The position numbers were made by a program, and so were the translations under genes. A DNA stretch of 33,050 bases from Oscillospiraceae bacterium (lineage in GTDB: Bacteria; Bacillota; Clostridia; Oscillospirales; Oscillospiraceae): the NCBI GenBank assembly GCA_017458085.1, contig JAFTGE010000107.1, positions 1 through 33,050 on the forward strand, in the 5' to 3' direction. This document shows positions 14,286 through 23,098 of the stretch, piece by piece (positions within the stretch are counted from its first letter, which is position 1; each line of letters opens with the position of its first letter). The notes under the pieces are model-generated. The model was not told where the DNA came from. It saw nothing but the letters and a program-made list of their open reading frames with translations, and searched no databases.

Positions 14286-15536
14286 ATGAGCATACGCGTC
14301 AAACGCCTGTTGACCGGCCTTCTGTGTCTGTGCATCGGCATCTCCCTCTGCGGCCTTGTTCCGCTCAGCGCCTCGGCGGATGAGCAGGATATCACCAAGG
14401 TGCTCACAACCACTAGTTACACCCCCGTGGCGCTGATGGAGCTGAACAATGTCACCGCCGCCACCAGCACCCCGGGCTGCTATATCACGGAGTACGGCTG
14501 GTTTTCCAACGGCAGCCGCGTAACCGATCACTTCGGAACGGATATGACCAGCGTGCAAATTACCCTGTGCGCGCAGGAGGGTTACCGCTTTGCCGACGGC
14601 GTCGCCGTGTATCTGAACAACTCCCCCGTCGATTTCGTCATCAGCGCCGACCACCACTATCTGACGCTGGAGCGCAGCTATGCGCCCGAGATCTGGACGC
14701 CGACCATTGTCAAGCAGCCCGGCGACGAGACCGTGGACATCGGCGGCAGCGCCTCCTTTATGGCCTCGGCTATCTACATCCGCGGCTTCCAGTGGCACTT
14801 CTACGACCCCGAGACCAAAACGGATTACTCCGTTGACGAGCTGCGCGACACCTTCAACGTCAATGTCGGCAACGATGGCGACGCACGGATCAACATTCAT
14901 GACGTCCCCGCCTTCATGGACGGCTGGCACGTATACTGCAAGTTCATCGGGGCCAGCTGGGCCAGCGCCACCTCCAATTACGCGCTGCTGAAGGTCCGCG
15001 GCGCGGCGGAATATCTGGCTGCCCAGGCTGAGGCGGAAGCCGCGGCCGAGGCGGAAGCAGCAGCGGAAGCCGAGGCAAAGGCACGGGCAGAGGCAGAGGC
15101 GGAAGCCGCAGCGCAGGCCGCGGCCGAGCCAACGCCGGAGCCGTCGTCCGAGCCGTCACCGGAGCCGACGCCGGAACCCACGCCGGAACCGGTCCATGTT
15201 CACGCCTTTTCCCCGGACTGGGTCTACAGTGAGCAGCGCCACTGGCACGAGTGCAGCTGCGGCGAGCACGCCGACGAGGGCGCCCACGATCTGGTCTGGA
15301 CCGTGACCGAGCGGCCCACGCTGCGCAAATCGGGCGTGGAGACAGGCGTGTGCAGCGTCTGCGGGTATACGACCTCCCGCGTGATCGGCGCCAGCACCGG
15401 AGATTTCCTCCGGGTAACGGTCATTGGCATCGCGGGATTGACCCTGCTGACCTTGATCGTCCTGGCAGTGGACTCCATCCGCGACAGGCGCCGCCGCAGG
15501 AAAAAGAAGAAAGCCAGATATCAGAGCAAGCATTAA
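14286..15536 (+). CDS. Membrane-anchored surface protein with Ala/Glu stalk and Cys/His module
   Basis: 416 residues. A signal peptide (about 1-31, ending PLSASA) leads an extracellular region of about 200 residues with an Ig-like pattern (PTIVKQPGDETVDIGGSASF). An Ala/Glu-rich helical stalk follows (about 237-280), then a Pro-Glu/Thr spacer of PEPTPEP type (281-300). Next is a Cys/His module: HVHAF, then RHWHECSCGEH, and 40 residues on CSVCGYTT, which could bind a metal. A transmembrane helix (about 375-398) and an Arg/Lys-rich tail end the protein, so it is anchored by its C-terminus. ATG follows AAGGAG. The HWHEC-type module is common in Firmicute surface proteins; its function is not known to me. 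Confidence 0.82.
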   Translation: MSIRVKRLLTGLLCLCIGISLCGLVPLSASADEQDITKVLTTTSYTPVALMELNNVTAATSTPGCYITEYGWFSNGSRVTDHFGTDMTSVQITLCAQEGYRFADGVAVYLNNSPVDFVISADHHYLTLERSYAPEIWTPTIVKQPGDETVDIGGSASFMASAIYIRGFQWHFYDPETKTDYSVDELRDTFNVNVGNDGDARINIHDVPAFMDGWHVYCKFIGASWASATSNYALLKVRGAAEYLAAQAEAEAAAEAEAAAEAEAKARAEAEAEAAAQAAAEPTPEPSSEPSPEPTPEPTPEPVHVHAFSPDWVYSEQRHWHECSCGEHADEGAHDLVWTVTERPTLRKSGVETGVCSVCGYTTSRVIGASTGDFLRVTVIGIAGLTLLTLIVLAVDSIRDRRRRRKKKKARYQSKH

Positions 15537-15539
15537 ACC

Positions 15540-15571
15540 AAACGGACGCCGGGTGACCGGCGTCCGTTTTT
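15540..15571. terminator. Bidirectional terminator between surface protein and M20 peptidase
   Basis: AACGGACGCCGG-gtga-CCGGCGTCCGTT, a perfect 12-bp stem followed by TTT on the plus strand. It sits between two convergent genes. Confidence 0.88.
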
Positions 15572-15584
15572 CAATTCTTTTGGA

Positions 15585-17009
15585 TTACAGGCGCTTCATG
15601 ACACGCATGAAGAACTCGACGGCTTTGCCGATCTCCTCCAGACGGATGCGCTCGTTATTGCCGTGGATGGTATGGCGTTCCTCGGCGGTCATGTGCATGG
15701 CAGAAAAGCGATAGACCTTGTCTGAAATCAGGCCATAGTGACGGCTGTCGGAGCACTGGACCATCAGATACGGGGCGACAATGCAGCCGCGCCAGGTGCC
15801 CGCCGCAGCGTCAGAGACGATATCCCAGCCCTCACAGTCGGTGCGGGAGATGCGGCTCGGCTCCATGCCGTTGATCTTACGCAGCTGAATATCCTCGGCG
15901 CCGATGGTCTTTTTGATGTAGGCCATGGCTCCGTCAATGGAGTCGGCGGGGTTGAGGCGCAGATTGGAGACCATGGAGGCCGTGGGCGGGATGACGTTGG
16001 GGGCCTTGCTGCCGCTCATCTGGGTAAAGGCTACGGTGGTGCGCACCAGGGCGTTGAGCTCCCCGCCGGACTTCTTGGTCAGCAGGTTCAGCACCCAGCC
16101 GAAGCACCAGAGGTTGGCGAAGATGATGCGGTAGAGGAAGCTGGAATGGCGGCCGAGGGTATCGAACATCTCAAGCACCGGCTTGGTAAAGTGCATCTTG
16201 AAGGGATTGGCCTCCACCTTGGCGCAGGCCATCGACAGCCTGCCGATGGGCGTATGGGGCGCGGGCGCAGAGGCGTGGCCGCCGGCACCGCTGATGGAGT
16301 ACTCCAGGTTCAGCATGCCCTTTTCCGCGATGCCGATGAGGGCACACGGCTCCTTGACGCCGGGGAAGACATCCTCCACCACGGCGCCGCCCTCGTCCAG
16401 CACCAGCTTGAGCTCAATCCCCTGCTCCTGAAACCACTTGACGATGTTCAGCGCGCCGGGGCCGTTAATCTCCTCGCCGCCGGAAAAGGCGAAGTACAGG
16501 TCGTTTTCCGGCCGGAAGCCCTGGCCGATCAGATTCTCCGCAGCAGAGAGTACGCCGCTGAAGGTGACCTTGGTGTCCAGCGTGCCGCGGCCCCACATGA
16601 CGCCATCCTCGATGATGGCCTCAAAGGGCGGCTTGAGCCAGTTTTCCTCCTCCACGGGCACCACATCGTAGTGCGCCATCAGCACCGCCGGGTCACCGTC
16701 GCCCTTGCCCTTCCAGTGAAACAGCAGGCCGCGGTCGGGGAATCGCGTCAGGGTGCAGGTCTTGAACACGTTGGGGTAAAGCCCCGGAAGCTTGCCAATG
16801 AGCTTTTCAAACTCCGCGTCGTCCTCCAAAGACGGGTCGGTGTTGGAGACGGTCTTGCACTTGACAAGCTCCGAGAGCGCGTGCACCGCCGCGTCCCGGT
16901 CAAGCTCGATGTCCTCAAAGTCCTTTTTCTCGCTTGTCTTCGGCGTGAACATGGCAGCACGCGCCAGGATCACCACCAGGAAAACCAGCAGGATGTACAG
17001 AATAACCAT
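15585..17009 (-). CDS. Membrane-anchored M20 family metallopeptidase
   Basis: 474 residues. An N-terminal hydrophobic helix (about 2-20) anchors a zinc peptidase. Metal and catalytic sites are visible: LMAHYDVVP (first ligand His and nearby catalytic Asp), GRGTLDTK (bridging Asp), SGGEEINGPG (catalytic Glu and ligand), LDEGG, and TIHGNNERI (C-terminal His). The dimerisation insert with GAGGHASAPAPHTPIG is present. The layout resembles the CPS1/PM20D1 branch of M20, which includes carboxypeptidases and N-acyl amino-acid hydrolases. ATG behind GGGAGG, 14 nt after the preceding membrane-protein gene, so it is co-transcribed with two predicted transport proteins; it may process their substrate. 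Confidence 0.9.
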   Translation of the reverse strand: MVILYILLVFLVVILARAAMFTPKTSEKKDFEDIELDRDAAVHALSELVKCKTVSNTDPSLEDDAEFEKLIGKLPGLYPNVFKTCTLTRFPDRGLLFHWKGKGDGDPAVLMAHYDVVPVEEENWLKPPFEAIIEDGVMWGRGTLDTKVTFSGVLSAAENLIGQGFRPENDLYFAFSGGEEINGPGALNIVKWFQEQGIELKLVLDEGGAVVEDVFPGVKEPCALIGIAEKGMLNLEYSISGAGGHASAPAPHTPIGRLSMACAKVEANPFKMHFTKPVLEMFDTLGRHSSFLYRIIFANLWCFGWVLNLLTKKSGGELNALVRTTVAFTQMSGSKAPNVIPPTASMVSNLRLNPADSIDGAMAYIKKTIGAEDIQLRKINGMEPSRISRTDCEGWDIVSDAAAGTWRGCIVAPYLMVQCSDSRHYGLISDKVYRFSAMHMTAEERHTIHGNNERIRLEEIGKAVEFFMRVMKRL

Positions 17010-17023
17010 GAACTTGCCTCCCT

Positions 17024-17686
17024 TTACAGCAGATTCTTTTTATACAAAATGCGGGAAACGCCCAGAGAAAACAGCACGCCCACCGGCACCATGATGCTCA
17101 CCACCGAGCCGAGCGACGGGATGGCGATGAACAGCACCAGCATCAGCAGCACTGGGGCAATGGCGATCTTCCAGTTGCGGGAGATGTACACCACGCCCAG
17201 GCCGCCGAAGAGGGCGGGCAAAATCTGGTCAAAGGCCGGGGCCAGCACCGGGGAATTGAGCACCGGCGTCAGCGGCGTGATGAGCACGACGCCGAGAACG
17301 ATGATCAGCGTGGTCACGATGCTGGACACCGCGATGGCGATGGTGGAGACGATCTCGCCCTCCTCGGTCTTGACGTCGGCATTCACCAGCTCCAGCGCGT
17401 TCAGGGCCGCCGGAGCCTTGAGGTTGGTGATGTTGCCGGTGACAAAGGCGAGGTAGGAGCCGCCCGCGCCCAGCATGGGCACATAGGTAAACACCTCGAT
17501 CACGCCCACGGCCCAGTACATGGGCGCCGTGGCCAGCATGCCGAAGGCAAAGCCGCGCCAGTCGATCCCCGCGTGGAAGATCAGAGACACCGCCACGGGG
17601 AAAAGCATCAAAATGACCATCACGGAGAGGTTCCAGATGCGGCCGTCACGATGGACGGAGTCAATGTAAGAGAGATTCTTTTTCAT
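17024..17686 (-). CDS. Conserved polytopic membrane protein, partner of DUF5058 protein
   Basis: 220 residues with about six hydrophobic segments. The N-terminus is cytoplasmic-like (MKKNLSYIDSVHRDGRIWNL); two stretches, YVPMLGAGGSYLAFVTGNI and LPALFGGLGVVYISRNWKI, are glycine-rich and look like transporter loops. I do not assign a named family. It lies 12 nt from the DUF5058 gene and 14 nt from the M20 peptidase gene, and its size suggests it is one half of a two-subunit membrane carrier. This is inference from context. Confidence 0.72.
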   Translation of the reverse strand: MKKNLSYIDSVHRDGRIWNLSVMVILMLFPVAVSLIFHAGIDWRGFAFGMLATAPMYWAVGVIEVFTYVPMLGAGGSYLAFVTGNITNLKAPAALNALELVNADVKTEEGEIVSTIAIAVSSIVTTLIIVLGVVLITPLTPVLNSPVLAPAFDQILPALFGGLGVVYISRNWKIAIAPVLLMLVLFIAIPSLGSVVSIMVPVGVLFSLGVSRILYKKNLL

Positions 17687-17698
17687 CCCGGCACCTCC

Positions 17699-18436
17699 TC
17701 AGCCCAGCCACGCGGTGATGGGAATGGCGCTGACCATCCCCACCAAGAGACTGATGGGCAGGGCGTAATCGTTCATCCAGCGCCAGCCCAGCTTTTTCAG
17801 CGCCAGGGCGCACACGCCCATCATCGCCGCCGACACGAACATCACCAGCGGGGCGACGAGCCCGCTCAGATCCCCGTGGAAAACAGAGGACACATCGCAG
17901 AACACGTACCCCAGAAAGGCGGAGATCATGCCGAGGAACAGAGAGGCGGAGAAGATCTCGCCCCATTTTTTGTCCCGCTTTTCTAGGTTGATCATGCCGC
18001 CGATGAGCTTTTTGCCCACCAGGGGAACCAGCCAGATGCCCGTCATGATGCCGAGGGTCATGACCGCGGCCACGGTGACATACTGCGTGGCGGTCAGGCT
18101 CGTGACCTTGGCCCACTCCAGGCCCATGGCGCTGAGCGCGTTGGCGGCGGCAGGCGTCTCATAGGTGATGGCGCCCACCACGCTCAGCCGCATCCATGGC
18201 AGGGGGATACCCAGCTTTTTGGACAGGCTGATGACGCTGATGACAATGGCGGTGGCCGGGGCGATGGTGAACACCGCCGTACTCAGCACGATCCGCTTGA
18301 GCTTGTCCATGGGCATGCCGATCTCCTTGCCGCGCCGCCACGCCTTCACGAGGAAGTACACCGACTGCGCCAGGACGATCGCGACGATGATCCCAGACAG
18401 CAGAAACAGAATGGGATGGTTGACAGCAAATTCCAA
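17699..18436 (-). CDS. DUF5058 family membrane protein
   Basis: 245 residues, about six or seven hydrophobic segments, with a basic loop after helix 1 (KAWRRGKEIGMPMDKLKRI) and APATAIVISVISLSKKLGIP, LPWMRLSVVGAITYETPAAA after it. I recognise this as DUF5058, a Firmicute family often found next to an M20 peptidase and a second small membrane protein, and without known substrate. The start is a TTG (18434-18436) exactly seven bases after AGGAGG; no ATG fits as well. The gap to the upstream LtaS-like gene is 39 nt with no promoter visible. Confidence 0.78.
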   Translation of the reverse strand: MEFAVNHPILFLLSGIIVAIVLAQSVYFLVKAWRRGKEIGMPMDKLKRIVLSTAVFTIAPATAIVISVISLSKKLGIPLPWMRLSVVGAITYETPAAANALSAMGLEWAKVTSLTATQYVTVAAVMTLGIMTGIWLVPLVGKKLIGGMINLEKRDKKWGEIFSASLFLGMISAFLGYVFCDVSSVFHGDLSGLVAPLVMFVSAAMMGVCALALKKLGWRWMNDYALPISLLVGMVSAIPITAWLG

Positions 18437-18475
18437 ACAAATTCCTCCTATCTATCTTTTATCTTTTCCTTACAG

Positions 18476-20395
18476 CTACGAACCGAGAGGGAAAAAGAAG
18501 CTGTTGCGGTCCCTTCGGTCAAACGCGGCGTTGTATTCCAGCAGAGAATAGGTATCCAGTATGTCCTTCTCCGCCCCGTCGGCTTCCGTGAGCGCCCGAA
18601 TCTGCCCGTCCGCGGTGCGGTAACAGAAGGCGTTGATGGCGGGGATCGAGGCCTGCGCTTTGTCGAGGAAGCGGTTATAGGGCGGCAGCGGCAGCCCCGC
18701 CGTTTCCAGCAGCAGATTGGAAAGGTAATTGATGCTCGTCAGCTCCGGGGTCTTCTCCTCAATGTCATAGTTGGCCCAGATCAGATAGGGAATCTGATAG
18801 AGAAGCATCTGCTCCTCCAGCGTGTCAAAGCTTTTGCCGTGAAGCTCCTGCAGGAAGCTGTCCGGCATGGCGGGCTGGTGATCGCCATAGATCAAAAGGA
18901 TGACCCGCTCGTCCGTGTTTTCAAAATACTCCACCAGACGCTGAAGGGCCCGGTCGGACGCGAGCATGCAGGAGAGGTAGACCTCCGCCTCATGGCAATC
19001 CGTCCCAAGAACATGCACCGGCTCGTCAAAGCGCACATCCTGGCCGTAGGCTCCATGGTTCTGCAGCGTGACAGTATAAATGAACTGTGGGCCGCTGCCC
19101 GCGGACTGCTCAAAGTGCCGGATGATATGGTCATAGACCGCGTCATCCCGGACAAAGTTCCGAAGCGTCTCCGCGTCGGGATAGTCCAGGTCAAACTCAT
19201 ACTGATCAAAGCCCAGCAGCGGATAAACCTTCTCCCGATTCCAGTTGACGCCGGCCGCCGGATGAGAGGCAAAGCTCTGATAGCCGAGGCTCTCCAGCCA
19301 GGTATTGAGCGACCAGATCGGCTGCCGGATAAACTGCATGAAGGGGATGGCGAAGGGCCGGATGAGGGCCATGCTGTTTCCGGTCAAAAATTCGTACTCG
19401 GAGTTTACCGTCATGCCGCCGTACACGGAGGAGAGGGCGAAGCCCTTGACCGTATTTTCCGTGAGCGAATCGGCGAAGGGCATAAAGGGAACATCGGTTT
19501 CCAGCTCTCCGACCGCGCGCAGATCGGCGTATGCTTCATTCATGATGACAACGATATGCGGCAGCGGCTCCGAAACGGTTTCATCGCCCTCGTACTGCGC
19601 TTCCAGCGCGGCAACCTTCGCGGCGCTGTAGCCGGCGGGCGGGGTAATGATGCTCTCGTTGATTTCGGTGAAAAAATTCAGGATGAAGCCGTTTATGCTG
19701 GCGCCGGAATTCTGCCATTGCCAGGAGTGGGGATCACCCAGCGTAAAGCGCAGGGTGATCGCAAGCACCAGCAGGGAAGCAAGCGTGCCCGCCCACCGAA
19801 GGCCGAGGGCCGGCAACGTATCCACCCGTATGCCCGTAAGAAGGAAGGCGGCCGCCGCAAACACCAGAACCGCAATCAGAATATGCGGCGAAAAGCTGAG
19901 CGTGTAATGGTCCAGCACATGCAGCGCTGTCGTGGCGCCGAGAAGATCGGTGGGAGAAAGCCCGCTGCCCCGCGTATCAAACGTATAGAAATTGACAATA
20001 GAGAGAAACAGCAGCAGCCCACAGGCGATGATTATAGCCGGACGCATGTCCTTTTTCAGGCAGAGCAGAAGAACGTGCAGCAGCAAAATCACAAGCAGCA
20101 CACAGGCCGTGCCCATCACCAGCAGCTTCGGTGCGAGTAATCCGCGCAGACCGTTTGCCTCCTGCGCCAAAAACACGGTCAGCAGCGACGCAGCAAGCGC
20201 CAGCACCGGCATAACCAGCGCGCTCAGCCGCCCGGAGACGCGCACATTCCAAAAGCCGCCCGCCAGGAACAGCAAGCAGATCAGGAACGTAAACTTCCAT
20301 GTGGCTTTCAAATACACACACAGGCAAAGCGCAAGCACGGCAAATATCACAGCGGCAAGCAGCCGCTTTTTGTTCAGGGAAAAAGAAAGCCTCAT
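18476..20395 (-). CDS. LtaS-like sulfatase-family transferase (lipoteichoic acid synthase family)
   Basis: 639 residues. Five or more N-terminal hydrophobic segments (to about 220) precede an extracellular catalytic domain. Key residues match LtaS: MNEAYAD (E287), GGMTVNSEYEFLTG (nucleophile T329), LQNHGAYG (H447) and YGDHQPAMPDSF (D505/H506). LtaS enzymes transfer glycerol-phosphate from phosphatidylglycerol to a growing polymer; this paralogue could act on another phospho-polymer. The frame is open to a TTG at 20416, but the ATG at 20393-20395, nine bases after GGAAGGA, is a better start. It lies 46 nt after the methyltransferase gene and 39 nt before DUF5058, so it probably forms a five-gene transcript with both. 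Confidence 0.88.
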   Translation of the reverse strand: MRLSFSLNKKRLLAAVIFAVLALCLCVYLKATWKFTFLICLLFLAGGFWNVRVSGRLSALVMPVLALAASLLTVFLAQEANGLRGLLAPKLLVMGTACVLLVILLLHVLLLCLKKDMRPAIIIACGLLLFLSIVNFYTFDTRGSGLSPTDLLGATTALHVLDHYTLSFSPHILIAVLVFAAAAFLLTGIRVDTLPALGLRWAGTLASLLVLAITLRFTLGDPHSWQWQNSGASINGFILNFFTEINESIITPPAGYSAAKVAALEAQYEGDETVSEPLPHIVVIMNEAYADLRAVGELETDVPFMPFADSLTENTVKGFALSSVYGGMTVNSEYEFLTGNSMALIRPFAIPFMQFIRQPIWSLNTWLESLGYQSFASHPAAGVNWNREKVYPLLGFDQYEFDLDYPDAETLRNFVRDDAVYDHIIRHFEQSAGSGPQFIYTVTLQNHGAYGQDVRFDEPVHVLGTDCHEAEVYLSCMLASDRALQRLVEYFENTDERVILLIYGDHQPAMPDSFLQELHGKSFDTLEEQMLLYQIPYLIWANYDIEEKTPELTSINYLSNLLLETAGLPLPPYNRFLDKAQASIPAINAFCYRTADGQIRALTEADGAEKDILDTYSLLEYNAAFDRRDRNSFFFPLGS

Positions 20396-20441
20396 TTGCT
20401 CATATCCTTCCGTCAATCTATAGGCAACAGGGCGCCGCAGG

Positions 20442-21665
20442 CTATACCACCTGGAAAATGTAAAACTTCAAATAGTCCGTCTCGGGGACGTTCCATAAAA
20501 TCGGGTGATCCGGGGCCTGCTGGCGGGCCTCGATCTGCCGCAGCTCCACCCCGGCGTCCAGCGCGGCGGACTTGAGCATTTTCACAAACAGCTCCGAGGG
20601 CATAAAGTGGCTGCATGAGGCGGTAGCAAAGTATCCTCCGCGGGGCAGGGCGCGGAGCGCCCGGAGGTTGATCTCCTTATAGCCGCGCTCAGCCCGGTCC
20701 ACCGTCCTGCGGGACTTGGTGAAGGCCGGGGGATCGAGGATGATAAAATCGTAATCGCCCTTTTTGAGGTTCGGCAGCAGGTCGAAAACATCCGCCGCCA
20801 CAAAGTCCATCCGCTCGGCCAGACCGTTGCGCCGGGCGTTGGCCTCGGCCATGGCGATGGCGCTCTCGGACACGTCCACCGCCGTCACGTGCGCAGCGCC
20901 GCCCTTCGCCGCGTTGAGGGCAAAGGAGCCGGTATGGGTAAAGCAGTCGAGCACCCGGCGGCCCTTGGCCAGCCGCGCCACCGCCAGACGGTTATATTTC
21001 TGATCCAGAAAGAAGCCGGTCTTCTGGCCGTTTTCCACATCGACCGCATAGAAAATGCCGTTTTCGCAGATCTCCGTCACCGGGCTTTCGGGCGGCGTCT
21101 CGCCGGGAAGCGCAAACCAGCCCTTCCCCTGCTCCAGCCCTTCCAGGCTTCGGATGGCCGCGTCGTTGCGCTCAAAGACGCCGTCAATGCGCTGCCCGTC
21201 AGCGCGCAGCACCTCCACGATCAACGGAAAGAGCGTGTCCTTGCGCTTCTCCATGCCGACGGAGAGCGTCTGCGTCACCAGAAGGTTGTCAAAGCGGTCC
21301 ACCGTCAGGCCCGGAAAGCCGTCGGCCTCGCCAAAGATCACGCGGCAGCAGCCGAGATCCGCCGGCCCCAGCACCGTCTTGCGGTAGTCCCAGGCGTACT
21401 GGACGCGGCGCCGCCAGAAGGCCGCGTCAAAGCGGTCGTTGGCGTTGCGGGAAATAAGGCGCAGGCCGATCTTGCTGTGGCGGCTGTACAGCCCCGTGCC
21501 GAGGTATTTGCCGCCCTCGCTCACCGCGTCGCACAGCGCGCCGTTTTCCGGCTCGGCGCTTTTCTCCATGATCTCCTCCGCGTAGATCCAGGGGTGCCCC
21601 TGCTCGACCCAGCGTGTGCCCTTCTTCGTGATAACAAAGCGCGGGTATTCCCGTTCCAGCTTCAT
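20442..21665 (-). CDS. RlmI/RlmK-like class I SAM-dependent rRNA methyltransferase
   Basis: 407 residues. An N-terminal PUA-like RNA-binding domain (about 1-80: RFVITKKGTRWVEQGHPWIY) is followed by a linker domain and a Rossmann methyltransferase (about 170-407). The SAM motif is VLDCFTHTGSFALNAA; the catalytic motif IV is FIILDPPAFTKS; SCSHFM follows. This fits COG1092, whose E. coli member methylates C1962 of 23S rRNA, but the exact base cannot be read from sequence. The ATG at 21663-21665 follows GAAGGCGG. It heads the minus-strand run that includes LtaS-like, DUF5058 and M20 genes, an odd combination. Confidence 0.9.
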   Translation of the reverse strand: MKLEREYPRFVITKKGTRWVEQGHPWIYAEEIMEKSAEPENGALCDAVSEGGKYLGTGLYSRHSKIGLRLISRNANDRFDAAFWRRRVQYAWDYRKTVLGPADLGCCRVIFGEADGFPGLTVDRFDNLLVTQTLSVGMEKRKDTLFPLIVEVLRADGQRIDGVFERNDAAIRSLEGLEQGKGWFALPGETPPESPVTEICENGIFYAVDVENGQKTGFFLDQKYNRLAVARLAKGRRVLDCFTHTGSFALNAAKGGAAHVTAVDVSESAIAMAEANARRNGLAERMDFVAADVFDLLPNLKKGDYDFIILDPPAFTKSRRTVDRAERGYKEINLRALRALPRGGYFATASCSHFMPSELFVKMLKSAALDAGVELRQIEARQQAPDHPILWNVPETDYLKFYIFQVV

Positions 21666-21697
21666 GCCGCTACCGCCTTCATGATGATAATATAGGT

Positions 21698-21706
21698 ATT
21701 GTATCA
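21698..21706 (-). promoter_or_regulatory. Extended -10 promoter for the methyltransferase gene
   Basis: TG-A-TACAAT on the minus strand, with only a weak -35 upstream. The extended -10 could compensate. Position about 33 nt before the ATG. Confidence 0.5.
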
Positions 21707-21749
21707 CATCAGCGCGTGAAAGAACAGTGCTTTTTTACGCGCATGGCGA

Positions 21750-21778
21750 TTGACGGAACGGCACGAGCGTGCTATACT
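21750..21778 (+). promoter_or_regulatory. Promoter of the CNNM/CorC gene pair
   Basis: TTGACG (21750-21755), 17-nt spacer, TATACT (21773-21778), about 40 nt upstream of the first gene. It is divergent to the methyltransferase promoter. Confidence 0.8.
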
Positions 21779-21817
21779 TACGGTTAACTTTATTATAAAG
21801 GAAGTGTTTATCCAATT

Positions 21818-23098
21818 ATGGATGATGGCAGTCGATTGCCTTGGATTTGCGCGGTACTGCTGCTGTTTTGCGCCATGTACTTCGCCGTTGCCGAGACATC
21901 CTTTGCCTCCGCCTCGCGCACGCGCATCCGCCTTGCCGAGGATCGGGGAGACAGCCGGGCCAAAAAAGCCCTGTACGTGCTGGACAATTTTGATCAGGCC
22001 ATCACGGCAATCCTGATCGGCACCAATCTTGTCCATGTCTCCACCGCCGCACTGGTCACCCTCGCGGTCACCCGCCGCTGGGGATTGAGCGCGGTGTCGG
22101 TCAGCACGCTCATTACCACCGGCGTGGTCTTTTTCGCCGGGGAGATGCTGCCCAAGAGTATTGCGAAAAAATTCAGCGACAAGCTGGCGCTGTCGTCGGC
22201 GGGGCTGCTGGTCTTTTTCATGACCGTGTTCAAGCCCCTGTCCAAGCTTTTGACCTGGATCGGTCAGGCCGCGGCAAAGCTGGCCCCCGGCGACGGGGAG
22301 AAGTCCGTCACCGAGGAGGAGCTGTACGATATCATCGAGGACATGACCGAGGAGGGCAGCCTCGACGAGGAGCAGGGAGAGCTGATCTCCTCCGCGCTCC
22401 AGTTCGGGGACGTGACGGTGGAAAACGTCCTTACCCCCCGGGTCGATCTGGTGGCGCTGGACATCAAGAGCAGCCACGAGGAAATCCTCGAACGCATCAA
22501 ATCCACCAACCACAGCCGCCTGCCCGTCTACGAGGGCAGCATCGACAACATCATCGGCATCCTGCAGATCCGCCGCACCATCAAAGCCTACCTCCGTCAG
22601 GGGCAGGCGCTGGACATACGCCCGCTGCTGGACGAGGCCTTCTTCATCCACCAGTCGTCCAAGATCGACGAGCTGCTGCCCGTCATGTCCAGGCGTAAGC
22701 AAAGCATGGCCGTCGTCACCGATAACTACGGCGGCACGCTCGGCATCGTGACGGTCGAGGACATTCTGGAGGAGCTGGTGGGCGAGATCTGGGACGAGGA
22801 CGACGTCATCGAGGAGCCTATCGTGGAGCTTGCCCAGGGCGTCTACCGGGTGGACGCCGACGAGTCCGTCAGCGACGTGTTCGAGCGCCTCGGCTATGAG
22901 GACCCGGAGGAGGATGAGGAGCTGATCAACACCCTCATGGGTGAATGGGCCTATGAGCAGTTTACCGCCATCCCCAGGCCCGGAGACAGCTTTACCTACC
23001 ACCGGGTTTCCGTCGCGGTGGAGAGTATGGATCACAACCGCATCTTAAAGCTGCGCGTGACCCTCCTGCCCGAAGCGGAAGGAGGTGCAGACGCATGA
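21818..23098 (+). CDS. CNNM/CorC (hemolysin C-like) family membrane protein, copy 1
   Basis: 426 residues. An N-terminal DUF21/CNNM membrane domain (about 1-165) carries AETSFASASRTRIRLAED, then a CBS pair (about 205-335) with TPRVDLVALDIKSS, YEGSIDNIIGIL and TDNYGGTLGIVTVEDILEEL, and a C-terminal CorC_HlyC domain (about 345-420). Bacterial relatives transport or sense magnesium or other divalent cations; 'hemolysin' is a historical name. The ribosome site GGAAG is 13 nt from the ATG, longer than usual. The stop overlaps the next start by 4 nt (ATGA), so the two paralogues are translationally coupled. Confidence 0.92.
   Translation: MDDGSRLPWICAVLLLFCAMYFAVAETSFASASRTRIRLAEDRGDSRAKKALYVLDNFDQAITAILIGTNLVHVSTAALVTLAVTRRWGLSAVSVSTLITTGVVFFAGEMLPKSIAKKFSDKLALSSAGLLVFFMTVFKPLSKLLTWIGQAAAKLAPGDGEKSVTEEELYDIIEDMTEEGSLDEEQGELISSALQFGDVTVENVLTPRVDLVALDIKSSHEEILERIKSTNHSRLPVYEGSIDNIIGILQIRRTIKAYLRQGQALDIRPLLDEAFFIHQSSKIDELLPVMSRRKQSMAVVTDNYGGTLGIVTVEDILEELVGEIWDEDDVIEEPIVELAQGVYRVDADESVSDVFERLGYEDPEEDEELINTLMGEWAYEQFTAIPRPGDSFTYHRVSVAVESMDHNRILKLRVTLLPEAEGGADA

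Noticed and set aside
15015-15125. Ala/Glu coding repeat as a CRISPR or tandem-repeat locus
   Set aside because: Units are imperfect codon-level repeats within an intact reading frame, with no spacers.
15738-17456. 572-codon open frame opposite the M20 peptidase
   Set aside because: It runs across two real minus-strand genes and shows no domain or ribosome site.
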